This document shows positions 53,418 through 61,271 of a stretch of DNA of 64,000 nucleotides, in pieces. The notes beneath the pieces were generated by a model. That model saw nothing but the letters and a program-made list of their open reading frames with translations, had not been told where the DNA came from and ran no database searches. The DNA comes from Thermococcus camini. GTDB lineage: Archaea; Methanobacteriota_B; Thermococci; Thermococcales; Thermococcaceae. Where the stretch lies: assembly GCF_904067545.1 (NCBI RefSeq), contig NZ_LR881183.1, positions 1,802,277-1,866,276 of the forward strand, in the 5' to 3' direction. Numbering within the stretch: position 1 is the first letter of the stretch; the number at the start of each line of letters is the position of its first letter. A program made the translations under genes and the position numbers.

Positions 53418-54884
53418 TCAGCGGAGCTCTATTCTTGCTTTTCCTTTCATGTCCTCTTTCTCCAGCTCAAAGCCCACGATTCCGCTGAAGGAGTCCAGCT
53501 CAAGGATGTTCTTGCCCGCCTTGACATCGAAGGTTTCTGCAACGGCCTCCCCCGCTGGAAGCGAGAGGTTGTACTCGTAGACGGTAAGGCGGTTATCACT
53601 GCTCAGATAGAGAACCATCCTAGGCTCGCAGTAGCCGTCCAGCGGGATTCCACCGAAGGTCCCCGCCCCAAGGCCCTTTGCGGCGCTCGGAAGCGCGAGC
53701 GGGAGGGAGAAGCTCACCGCCGGCGGCCTCTCCTGAATTATCCTCTCGTCAAGAACCACCACATCCCTGCTCCCCGTATCAAAGGGCGTCGCCTCAGTCG
53801 CGCCCGTGTTGGGGGCGGTGTTGGTGGCAACGAGGAGCTTCCCACCCACTTTCTCGATGCTCGTCACCCTGGCACCGAATGCCCCGACTATCCGGACCAT
53901 CGGCGGGGCGATGTAGAGAAGAACGCTCGGCCCGACGACGGTGTTGGTAGCGTTCCACTCGATTCCGGCATCACGGAAACCCGGCCTGTAAACCGCGTCG
54001 TGGTGTGCGTTGAAGGCCGTTAGTATTCCTCCACCGACGTTAATCGCGTTCACCCTGAATGGGGCGTAGAAGGTGTAGAAGTCGAAGAGACGGAAAAAAG
54101 TGAACTCCTCCCCCATGAGGGGATTCCCCGCCAGAACCCCTCCCCTGACGAAGGCGAAGGCCCTGTTGTACGCCGAGGCCATGGCCCCGAGTTCGGGCCT
54201 TATGTACGGCCGCCCGTCAGCGCTTCCGCCGGGCTTGAAGGTCTCCCATCTCCCCTCCACCAGGTCGAGGGTCCTGAACTCCCTCAGACCGCCGGTGAAG
54301 TTGTTTCCAACGCCGAAAAAGGCAGCGTCGTGAACCGTGGTTCCCTTGGGGGTCGGCTCGTGAATCAAAGGTTCGGCCTTTCCGGTTCTCCGGTCCAGGG
54401 CGTAGACGCCGAGGTTCGCATGCCCGTCTTCCCTCGCCAAAAGCAGCCTGTCGCCATAGGGGTCGTAGAGTATATCGCTTACCTCACCGGCCCAGTCGGT
54501 CTCGTGATGGATGGAGTCCCTCCAGAGGAGCCTTATTGAATCGTTCTCCGTGTCGTAGACGTGGACGTGGGAGTACTTGTTGCGGAAGAGTATTCTCCTG
54601 TCTTCCCTGTAAACGGCCGGGGCATGAACCCAGCCGCCAAAGTATATGAACTCATCAACCGCCTCGACCGCGTTGTAGGTGTCCCCGCCGCTCGTCGGAG
54701 CATCGCCAAGGAGGGTGAAATCGTAAACCTTTTCATCACCACTCTTCACGTCTATGAAGTGTGCCTCGGCCTCGAAGGCCAGCGTAAAGTAAAGCGTCCC
54801 GTTGTGGTACCGCAACCCGAATATTCCCCCGCTGCCCCACTCGGGGCCGTAGCGACCAGGAAAACGGTAGTTCCTCATGAGCAT
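53418..54884 (-). CDS. DUF2139-like beta-propeller protein
   Basis: The 488-residue protein lacks a signal peptide and shows repeated strand pairs with conserved aromatic/glycine positions (GGIFGLRYHNGTLYFTL, WAGEVSDILYDPYGDRLLLA, GGGILTAFNAHHDAV, GKLLVATNTAPNTG), as in a multi-bladed propeller of the archaeal DUF2139 type. Function unknown. The start is ATG 54884 (or 54878). A Tgr-like palindrome overlaps the ribosome site, so the gene may belong to the sugar-metabolism regulon. Confidence 0.75.
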   Translation of the reverse strand: MLMRNYRFPGRYGPEWGSGGIFGLRYHNGTLYFTLAFEAEAHFIDVKSGDEKVYDFTLLGDAPTSGGDTYNAVEAVDEFIYFGGWVHAPAVYREDRRILFRNKYSHVHVYDTENDSIRLLWRDSIHHETDWAGEVSDILYDPYGDRLLLAREDGHANLGVYALDRRTGKAEPLIHEPTPKGTTVHDAAFFGVGNNFTGGLREFRTLDLVEGRWETFKPGGSADGRPYIRPELGAMASAYNRAFAFVRGGVLAGNPLMGEEFTFFRLFDFYTFYAPFRVNAINVGGGILTAFNAHHDAVYRPGFRDAGIEWNATNTVVGPSVLLYIAPPMVRIVGAFGARVTSIEKVGGKLLVATNTAPNTGATEATPFDTGSRDVVVLDERIIQERPPAVSFSLPLALPSAAKGLGAGTFGGIPLDGYCEPRMVLYLSSDNRLTVYEYNLSLPAGEAVAETFDVKAGKNILELDSFSGIVGFELEKEDMKGKARIELR

Positions 54885-54886
54885 GA

Positions 54887-54903
54887 TATCACCATTGGTG
54901 TTA
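54887..54903 (-). promoter_or_regulatory. Tgr-like site at the DUF2139 gene
   Basis: TATCAC-CATTG-GTGTTA differs from TATCAC-N5-GTGATA at one position, as does the GAPOR site. It overlaps the ribosome site GGTGAT, which raises the odds of chance similarity. Confidence 0.4.
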
Positions 54904-54973
54904 CGCGGCAGGGGCTTATTGGTCTTTCGCATCACCCGGGATGCTTTTATATGGAGGCACCCTAGACCGGAGC

Positions 54974-55321
54974 ATGAGGCCCTACCGAGGACTGACGATA
55001 ATATTCGGCTTCTACGCGCTGGGTGAGTTTACAACCTATGCCCTCAACCTGACGATTCCGGGGAGCGTGCTCGGCATGCTCTTCCTCCTGGGCGCACTGC
55101 TCACAGGCCTCATCAAACCCGAGTGGGTGGAGGGCGAGGCAGAGCTGTTCGTCAGGAACATGAGCGTCATGTTCATCCCTCCCGGCGTCGGGATAGTCAC
55201 ATACCTCGGTCTGATAAAGAGCCAGGCGGTACCGATATTCGTCGCCCTGGTTCTGAGCTTCCTGGTTACGCTCGTCGTGACGGCGAAGACGGTCGAGTTC
55301 CTCAGGAGGGGTGAGGAATGA
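54974..55321 (+). CDS. LrgA/CidA-family holin-like membrane protein
   Basis: The 115-residue protein has four hydrophobic segments and family phrases NLTIPGSVLGMLFLLGALL near residue 25 and FIPPGVGIVTYLGLI near residue 68. In bacteria LrgAB and CidAB affect autolysis and export of small carbon compounds such as pyruvate; in an archaeon without murein the transport role is more likely. TATA box CTTTTATATGG lies at about 54943. The stop overlaps lrgB (ATGA). Confidence 0.88.
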   Translation: MRPYRGLTIIFGFYALGEFTTYALNLTIPGSVLGMLFLLGALLTGLIKPEWVEGEAELFVRNMSVMFIPPGVGIVTYLGLIKSQAVPIFVALVLSFLVTLVVTAKTVEFLRRGEE

Positions 55322-55992
55322 ACCCGCTCGGAATAACGCTCACCCTCGTTGTCTTCTACCTGTTCTCGGAGCTCCACTCCAGGAAAAGGGCATTCTATAC
55401 CAACCCGGTTCTCCTCTCCATAATCACGATAGCTGCCATTCTCAAGTGGTTCGGAATCCCCTACGGGAGCTACATGGATAGCGCAGGCATACTCAAGTTC
55501 CTGCTCGGGCCGGCGGTGGTGAGCCTCGCGGTTCCGGTCTACAAAGGCAGGGGGACTATAAGGGCCTACGCGAAGGAGATAACGCTTGGAATAGCCGTCG
55601 GCGGAACGGTTGCAATCCTGAGCGCCTTCTATATCGCACAGTTTCTGGGCGGTAGCGAAGAGGTCCTCCTGAGCATAGCCCCCAAGAGCGTTACCACCGC
55701 CATAGCGATCGGTATAAGCGAGAAGATAGGCGGCATTCCGGCTTTAACCGCGGTACTCGTGATACTCACCGGACTCCTCGGCAACGCCTTCGCCCCGGAG
55801 CTGCTCGACCTTATCAGGGTTAGGGACAGAATAGCCAGAGGTTTGGCGACTGGCGTCAGCTCCCACGGCCTTGGAACGGCGAGGATAATACTGGACGATG
55901 AGCTCGCGGGAGCGGTGAGCGGCCTTGCGATGGCCCTGAACGGCGTCTTCACATCGTTACTGCTTCCCTACCTTATCGAAGTCCTCAAGTAG
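55318..55992 (+). CDS. LrgB/CidB-family membrane protein
   Basis: The 224-residue integral membrane protein has about seven segments and contains FLGGSEEVLLSIAPKSVTTAIAIG near residues 110-133 and GVSSHGLGTARII, the hallmarks of LrgB. It is coupled to lrgA by the ATGA overlap. The last 36 bases run into the convergent Tfx gene. Confidence 0.92.
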   Translation: MNPLGITLTLVVFYLFSELHSRKRAFYTNPVLLSIITIAAILKWFGIPYGSYMDSAGILKFLLGPAVVSLAVPVYKGRGTIRAYAKEITLGIAVGGTVAILSAFYIAQFLGGSEEVLLSIAPKSVTTAIAIGISEKIGGIPALTAVLVILTGLLGNAFAPELLDLIRVRDRIARGLATGVSSHGLGTARIILDDELAGAVSGLAMALNGVFTSLLLPYLIEVLK

Positions 55993-56397
55993 GCACTCGC
56001 TTATCCTGAGCCTGTCCTTGGCGTCAAGGAAAAGTGTAAAGTCGCGCTTCGCTATCCTGTCGCTTATCGGGGCGTGCTCCACGAGAAAGGCTATTATCTC
56101 CGCCGTGCTGTAGGGGGCCTTTATCCCCAGCTCGTCGGCCTTTCTGAAAAGTTTCTCCGGCACGGTGAATATGTCCTCACCCTTTCTCACATCGACACTT
56201 ATCTTGGAGTTTATCTGCTCCCATATGAGGATAGTGTTTCTGGCTTTCTCGATCTTGTCAAGGGCGCGTCTCTCAAGGATGCTTATGTTGGCCCGGCTCG
56301 TTCCGAGTATCTCGGCTATCTCGCTCTGTTTAAGGCCCCTGGCGCGGAGCCTGAGAATTTTAATCTGCTGCTCGGTTAGAAAGCTCCCCTTCCCCAT
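55957..56397 (-). CDS. Tfx-family DNA-binding protein
   Basis: The 146-residue protein has an N-terminal helix-turn-helix of the Tfx type (SFLTEQQIKILRLRARGLKQ, GTSRANISILERRALDKIEKA). In Methanothermobacter, Tfx binds near the fmdECB (molybdenum formylmethanofuran dehydrogenase) promoter. The C-terminal half (about residues 75-146) carries predicted strands and helices of unknown role. Its target here is unknown; the FmdE-like operon at 1.8 kb is an interesting but untested candidate. Start ATG 56397. Confidence 0.88.
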   Translation of the reverse strand: MGKGSFLTEQQIKILRLRARGLKQSEIAEILGTSRANISILERRALDKIEKARNTILIWEQINSKISVDVRKGEDIFTVPEKLFRKADELGIKAPYSTAEIIAFLVEHAPISDRIAKRDFTLFLDAKDRLRISECLLEDFDKVGKQ

Positions 56398-56552
56398 TTT
56401 AAACACCAAAGTTTAACAAGGCGCCGATGGTTAAAAGTTTTTCTCGACACCCCTAACTGGATAGCCTGAAAAGATACCCAAAACCGCCCAAAATCGAGTA
56501 CGTGGGAAGAACGCCGCAGTTCAGGACTTCCAGAAGGGGAGAATGTTTCTGG

Positions 56553-56630
56553 TGGTCCCGCGGCCCGGATTTGAACCGGGGACCTGCGGATCTACAGTCC
56601 GCCGCCGCTCCCAGGCTAGGCTACCGCGGG
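56553..56630 (-). tRNA. tRNA-Tyr (anticodon GTA)
   Basis: Read on the minus strand, acceptor CCCGCGG pairs with CCGCGGG, and the first pair C1:G72 is the archaeal tyrosine identity pair. The anticodon arm GCGGA-CTGTAGA-TCCGC gives GTA. The T arm reads CCCGG-TTCAAAT-CCGGG. Discriminator A and encoded CCA complete it. No intron. The gap 56398-56552 shows nothing else that I can support. Confidence 0.96.
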
Positions 56631-56700
56631 ACCTCTGCCCGTTCCATAGTGCCCCGGGTAGGTTTATAAATTTTTCTCCTGATCTAGTGGGGGTGGGAAC

Positions 56701-57279
56701 ATGAAGCTGTACGAACCGGTCACGCTCGCGATGCCCCTCGCGAAGAGGATAGGCGGGCTTATACTTGAGAAAGGCCGCCTTCCGGAGGGGGACGAAATCA
56801 GGGAATTCATGAGGGAGTTCGGCCTCGAGGAAAGCTGTCTCGACAGGGGAATGGCGATATACAGGACAAAGTTCCTGGTTGTCCTCGCGTTCCCGCGTGG
56901 AGAGAACGTCGTCATCGATGTTATATCCTCCAGCGGAGAGCTGAGCGATGCACTGGAGATAATAGCGTACAGGGACAGGGAGCTGGGTGCCTTCGTCGTG
57001 GAGATACTGCCCGCCAACGACCTCGAGTACGAGGGCAACATCGGGATAGAACCGATAATCATAGACGAAAAGACCCTCAAGCCCGAGAGCAACCCCGTTC
57101 TCGGCCACTTCGAGGAGGACGAGGAGGGCCTCTTCCTCGTCATAGACCGCGAGACCTACGAGCGCTGGAAGAGTGAGGGAGACGTTCACACCTGCCCCGT
57201 CTGCGGAGGGGAGCTCGCCTGGAAGGGGGAGAAAGCCTACTGCCGGGACTGCGGCTACGGCGTGAGGGTAAAAGGTTAA
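56701..57279 (+). CDS. Hypothetical protein with C-terminal zinc ribbon
   Basis: The 192-residue protein has a helical N-terminal half (LAMPLAKRIGGLILEKGRLP, IREFMREFGLEESC), a central strand region (FLVVLAFPRGENVVIDVISS) and a C-terminal zinc ribbon CPVCGG...CRDCGYG (about residues 163-187). I do not recognise the family. GTGGGGGTGGG precedes the ATG. It follows the divergent tRNA-Tyr gene and leads into the hicB fragment. Confidence 0.72.
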   Translation: MKLYEPVTLAMPLAKRIGGLILEKGRLPEGDEIREFMREFGLEESCLDRGMAIYRTKFLVVLAFPRGENVVIDVISSSGELSDALEIIAYRDRELGAFVVEILPANDLEYEGNIGIEPIIIDEKTLKPESNPVLGHFEEDEEGLFLVIDRETYERWKSEGDVHTCPVCGGELAWKGEKAYCRDCGYGVRVKG

Positions 57280-57313
57280 GTACCAAGATAAAGAACCATT
57301 CCCAGGGAGTGTG

Positions 57314-57538
57314 ATGATAGTAAAGTTTGACGTGTATTTCGATGGGGAGTACTGGTGTGCCAGAGGAATTAACGAGGACATTTTCACTCAGGGGAAAACC
57401 CTAGATGAGTTGATGGAAAACCTCCAGGAGGCTGTAGAGCTTCATTTCGAGGAGGATATCGAGAGCGGGGAGAAAATAATTGTCATGACGCTCTCGGAGT
57501 TCGAGGTGTCCAGAGTTGAGCAAACTGCCAGTGGTTAG
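57314..57538 (+). CDS. hicB: HicB-like antitoxin (orphan)
   Basis: The 74-residue protein fits the HicB partial RNase-H fold (VKFDVYFDGEYWCARGINED, TQGKTLDELMENLQEAVELHF). HicB normally neutralises the adjacent RNase toxin HicA. Here hicA is reduced to a stub that overlaps the end of this gene. The C-terminal DNA-binding segment of longer HicB proteins is missing, which is normal for the short form. The gene is likely a leftover of a decayed pair. Confidence 0.78.
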   Translation: MIVKFDVYFDGEYWCARGINEDIFTQGKTLDELMENLQEAVELHFEEDIESGEKIIVMTLSEFEVSRVEQTASG

Positions 57539-57575
57539 CGGCGAGAAGTTGATAAAACTCCTCAAAAAACTTTGA
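57516..57575 (+). pseudogene. hicA: Truncated hicA toxin remnant
   Basis: From TTG 57516 the frame reads LSKLPVVSGEKLIKLLKKL and stops. This is the typical HicA N-terminus (KLPxVSGKxxIKxLxKxG) without the catalytic histidine region that follows. It overlaps the last codons of hicB and ends directly at the ribosome site of the aldolase gene, as if the rest had been deleted. Confidence 0.7.
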
Positions 57576-57584
57576 GGTGGAACC

Positions 57585-58142
57585 ATGAGCAGGGCAATCA
57601 AAGCCCAACTGGTGAAGTACTCCCGCCTTGCCCACGAGAGGGGACTTACAGCCGCATTTGGCGGAAACCTCAGCATCAGGAAGGGAAGCCTCGTCTTCAT
57701 CAAGGCCACGGGAGCGGTGATGAACGATATGACTGCCGAGCAGGTGGCAGTTATCGACATGAGCGGAAGGCAAGTTTCAGGCGTCAGGCCGTCCTCGGAG
57801 TACCGGCTCCACCTGGCCATTTACAGGAGCCGGCCGGACGTTAGGGCCATAGCCCACCTCCACCCGCCGTATTCCATAGTCTCCTCGACGCTGGCGGTGG
57901 GTGAACTGCCGATAATGACCCCCGAGGCGGAGATATACCTGAGGAGAATTCCAATAGCCCCGTTCAGGCCTGCGGGGACCCAGGAGCTGGCCGACGTCGT
58001 GGCAGACGCCATACTCCAGTCGGACGCCGTCATAATGGAGCGGCACGGCATAGTTACCGTCGGAAGAACCCTGCGGGAGGCCTTCTACAAGGCCGAACTA
58101 GTGGAGGAGAGCGCGAAGCTGTGGTACCTGGGCAGAAAATAG
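57585..58142 (+). CDS. Class II aldolase (L-fuculose-phosphate aldolase type)
   Basis: The 185-residue zinc-dependent aldolase of the aldolase II/adducin family has GGNLSIRKGSLVFIKATGAVM near residue 23, SSEYRLHLAIYRSRPDVRAIAH, the metal ligands HLHPPYS near residue 89-95 and MERHGIVTVGRTLREAF. Archaeal members cleave or form sugar-phosphate bonds (fuculose-1-phosphate, or lactaldehyde for deazaflavin synthesis); the substrate cannot be fixed here. GAGGTGG precedes ATG 57585. Confidence 0.88.
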   Translation: MSRAIKAQLVKYSRLAHERGLTAAFGGNLSIRKGSLVFIKATGAVMNDMTAEQVAVIDMSGRQVSGVRPSSEYRLHLAIYRSRPDVRAIAHLHPPYSIVSSTLAVGELPIMTPEAEIYLRRIPIAPFRPAGTQELADVVADAILQSDAVIMERHGIVTVGRTLREAFYKAELVEESAKLWYLGRK

Positions 58143-58195
58143 TTCTCCTTTTTACTCATTAGAAACGCAGGGAAATGAGCGTAAAAAGAAAACGC

Positions 58196-58447
58196 TCACT
58201 TGACCTGCTCAAGGGCACCGAGGACCTCCCAGATGATCGTCCTCGTGTGCATCGGCATGTTCGGGTCCTCGCTTATCTCCTCAAGGATTGCTATGGCATC
58301 GGCCGCCCTGACGGCGGGCTCCTTGCTCTCGTCGAGGAGGACCTCTATGGCCTGCTCGGCAGCCCTTCTAATGTTCCTGGGAACAACGGTGTCCTGAACG
58401 ACCTGCTCCTTGAGAACCTGCACGATCTGGCCGATGAGCTCGCTCAT
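58196..58447 (-). CDS. UPF0147 family protein
   Basis: The 83-residue helical protein has the conserved [14 protein letters not shown] near residue 21, [23 protein letters not shown] and [14 protein letters not shown]. The archaeal family has no proven role; its fold suggests a small helical adaptor. GGGGGTGATAGA is a strong ribosome site, and TATA-like CTTTTTAG lies upstream, which fits high expression. Confidence 0.88.
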   Translation of the reverse strand: MSELIGQIVQVLKEQVVQDTVVPRNIRRAAEQAIEVLLDESKEPAVRAADAIAILEEISEDPNMPMHTRTIIWEVLGALEQVK

Positions 58448-58562
58448 TCTATCACCCCCTTTTCTAAAGAATTGTTACTAAAATCTTCCCGGATTATCTT
58501 AAGCTTTTCTAACTAAAAAGCTTTTCGGTCAACGTCGAAATTGGAAGATGAGAAGGGCAGAT

Positions 58563-59090
58563 TCAGAATTCCACGCCCTTCCTAGCGAGAATTCCCCTCT
58601 GATAGGGGTGCTTTACCTCCCTCATCTCCGTTACGTAGTCCGCTAATTCGAACAGCTCCTCAGGGCAGTAGCGGCCGGTCAGGACAAGCTCCGTGTGCTG
58701 GGCTTTGCTCCCGATGAGCTCTCTGACTTCCTCAACGTCGAGCATTTTGAAACCGAGGGCGACGCAGACTTCATCGAGGATCACCAGATCCCATTCCCCG
58801 CTTGAGACTACCTCCCTGGCCCGCTGAAGGGCTTTCTTGGCGGCCTCTATGTCGTCCGGTTCGGGTTTTCCGTGGACAAACTTGGGCAGGCCGAAGGACT
58901 CTATGACCGCGCCACATTCGGCTATCTTCTTCTGCTCGCCGTACACATCCGGGGCCTTCATGAACTGAAGGATGATGACCTTTCCCCCTGAGCCGAGCAT
59001 CCTGACGGCCAGGCCGAAGGCCGCCGTCGTCTTCCCCTTCCCGTTCCCGGTGTAGATGTGAACTAAGCCGAGCTTGTCTTTCCATGCCAT
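58563..59090 (-). CDS. cobO: Cob(I)yrinic acid a,c-diamide adenosyltransferase (CobA/CobO type)
   Basis: The 175-residue enzyme transfers the adenosyl group of ATP to corrinoid cobalt in cobalamin salvage or synthesis. Motifs are HIYTGNGKGKTTAAFGLAVR near the N-terminus (Walker A, G-N-G-K-G-K-T-T), ILDEVCVALGF (Walker B) and VLTGRYCPEELFELADYVTEM near the C-terminus, all typical of the CobA/CobO/BtuR class. Length is as usual for archaeal members. TATA-like CTTTAAAACCC lies near 59130. Confidence 0.94.
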   Translation of the reverse strand: MAWKDKLGLVHIYTGNGKGKTTAAFGLAVRMLGSGGKVIILQFMKAPDVYGEQKKIAECGAVIESFGLPKFVHGKPEPDDIEAAKKALQRAREVVSSGEWDLVILDEVCVALGFKMLDVEEVRELIGSKAQHTELVLTGRYCPEELFELADYVTEMREVKHPYQRGILARKGVEF

Positions 59091-59194
59091 CTTGACTTCA
59101 CCGGATGGATATAATTGCCAGGGGTTTTAAAGGGTGTTGGACGAGATTTTAGTAATATCGTTAGAGAACCCGAACAAAAAACAAAAGACTCAAC

Positions 59195-61177
59195 TTAAGC
59201 ACCCCGCATAAACTGACGAGAGAACAACGCAAGCAACTGGGTCCATATGTATATTCCAAGGCCCATCTCGATGGCATACGTCCAAATGGCGAATCTAGTT
59301 GAAAATACGACATATGGATCGGAAGTCACTAACGCTGAAAGGCTAATATACATGTACCCTACAATACTATGTACTGATTCACTCGAGAGAAGTCCAAAAA
59401 GATCATATATTCCATATAAAATGGCTCCTATCAGCCATATGCCAAGCCAAACGCCAAAAGTGCGTTTCCAATTCGTCCCATACTCAGAAAATATATCTAT
59501 AAAGATTTTTTCCCCCAGATATGCCAATTCACCCATTATTTTTTTCCACATAGACCCCGAAGTCCTAGACTTAGCCCTATTGTCCTCCCGCCTAGATCTC
59601 ATTTCAAGAACAAAATATTCATCAGCTTTCTCAGGATTGCCATTTGAATCATAATTACGTCTAGCCAATCTATACATGCTTGCACGTATCCACGCAGGTG
59701 TATTGTGAGGTAAGCCAATCCTTTCGTTTCCAGCATTATCTACTGTCCCAAATAATATATCCTTCCCAACGTAAATTTTTGATACCTTAACCTCCCTATT
59801 AAGACAGTCCTCTTTTGGACAAATATTGTAGTTTACAATCTTAAAGTCATTCCCGATATTTACCCTTTCTACCCGAAATCCTTCAAAAATTGAGCTGTAA
59901 TTATTAACAGAACCCATTAACTGCAGGTTATTACCCACATCAACGTTGAACATGACAAGTTTCCCAATATCTATGTCCTTTATATTTATGTCCACTTGAA
60001 CCTTGGTGGTATTCCCTGAATATAAATCCCCTTGTATTTTAAGTTGCCCTATATGTGGGACACTCTCTGTATTTTCCAAACCGAAGAGGTGCACGTTGTA
60101 CACATGAAGGTCAGTTAGGATTACTGCATCGATATCCTTTTTAGGCTGAAATACTAAATCCCCCGCACATTGAAGAGAATTGATCTCTAGTTTTGAACCC
60201 ATCTCGAGTTCGGTAATTTTTATTTGTCCATTGCGGACTTTCAACTCAATGTACGCACTGGTTAAATCCAAAATTATACTACTACTTTCGAGTTGGTTTT
60301 CTCTCAGATTCACGCCAGTAACATCCTTAAGATAGATCTTCTCAATGGTTTTTGACTTAACATTGAACCGCCCAATCCTGCCGTTCTCTATAACAAGTGT
60401 TCTTATCCCGTTTTTAGATATGTACAATTCATCCACTTCCACATTAGATAGAATTAATTTGTCTATCACGAGATCGTTACTTTCTAAGTAGAACTTTCTG
60501 ATATGAACCCCACTAATAATAACACTCTTTGCATCTACCTCCTCAATGGTCAGGCTTCCAAGCACTGGAACGGTGCTTTGTTTAGACGTTCCCTCGGCTT
60601 TCAAGACAATAGCCGTGATGTCTTTAATTTCTTTGAGCCGTATTTCCGTTGACCTGGCCCTATTATCGAGTATATTCTCTATACCCAGTAGTTCAATCCT
60701 TCGTTCAGTTCCACTTCCGGTTACGCGTTCCAAGGTAAAGGCGTGCACATTAAAGTTGTCCATCCTGATGTAATCCACTTCCACGTTTTCCAAATGAAAT
60801 TTCTCAATACTCGTGTATTCAGTATTAAGAACCAAGGGGATGTTTATATCATACAGAATCACGCTATCCAGAGTGTTAATATTGGCTATGCCAATTTGGA
60901 ATTTAGCCCTTTCTGTAGAACAATAATGCAGTTTACTTACAAAAAATTCCTTCAGGGGAATACGTGACAGGCTGACAACTGAATCTCTGTCTTCCTCAAC
61001 AGTAGCTTTAATTGATATTCCCTGGATCCCAGGGTGTGAATCAGACAATGTAAGTTTAAATGAATCTTCAAGTTCTCCAGAGATTTTAAGTTCTCCATTT
61101 TCTACCCTGACTTCTGATATATCTTCAAAATCCCCCCGCAACAATTGCGTAACCTTTTTATCCGTGATTTCGATCAT
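59195..61177 (-). CDS. Beta-solenoid protein with C-terminal ion-channel-like membrane domain
   Basis: The 660-residue protein is not recognised as a whole. Residues about 1-480 are a series of short strands with a recurring pattern of alternating hydrophobic residues (VDYIRMDNFNVHAFTLERV, VDELYISKNGIRTLVIENG, IGRFNVKSKTIEKIYLKDV), as in a right-handed solenoid. A basic segment precedes two membrane helices (about 560-580 and 625-650) flanking SLSALVTSDPY, a place where two-segment ion channels carry the selectivity filter. The region is much richer in A+T than its surroundings. It is divergent from a PLD-helicase gene. Confidence 0.75.
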   Translation of the reverse strand: MIEITDKKVTQLLRGDFEDISEVRVENGELKISGELEDSFKLTLSDSHPGIQGISIKATVEEDRDSVVSLSRIPLKEFFVSKLHYCSTERAKFQIGIANINTLDSVILYDINIPLVLNTEYTSIEKFHLENVEVDYIRMDNFNVHAFTLERVTGSGTERRIELLGIENILDNRARSTEIRLKEIKDITAIVLKAEGTSKQSTVPVLGSLTIEEVDAKSVIISGVHIRKFYLESNDLVIDKLILSNVEVDELYISKNGIRTLVIENGRIGRFNVKSKTIEKIYLKDVTGVNLRENQLESSSIILDLTSAYIELKVRNGQIKITELEMGSKLEINSLQCAGDLVFQPKKDIDAVILTDLHVYNVHLFGLENTESVPHIGQLKIQGDLYSGNTTKVQVDINIKDIDIGKLVMFNVDVGNNLQLMGSVNNYSSIFEGFRVERVNIGNDFKIVNYNICPKEDCLNREVKVSKIYVGKDILFGTVDNAGNERIGLPHNTPAWIRASMYRLARRNYDSNGNPEKADEYFVLEMRSRREDNRAKSRTSGSMWKKIMGELAYLGEKIFIDIFSEYGTNWKRTFGVWLGIWLIGAILYGIYDLFGLLSSESVHSIVGYMYISLSALVTSDPYVVFSTRFAIWTYAIEMGLGIYIWTQLLALFSRQFMRGA

Positions 61178-61271
61178 TACAACACCCTCCAATGATCATG
61201 GCCTAACAATACATTCAACCAACTAACCAACTAAAAGGATATAAATATTTAGTGGCAGTAAAGTATACTTA
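61178..61271. promoter_or_regulatory. Divergent promoter region of the AT-rich island
   Basis: On the plus strand ATAAATATTT (61241-61250) lies about 27 nt before ATG 61272, so the helicase mRNA may be leaderless. On the minus strand GGAGGGTG precedes ATG 61177. Four tandem ACCAACTA-like pentamers (CAACCAACTAACCAACTA) at about 61216-61233 may be a regulator site. Confidence 0.5.
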
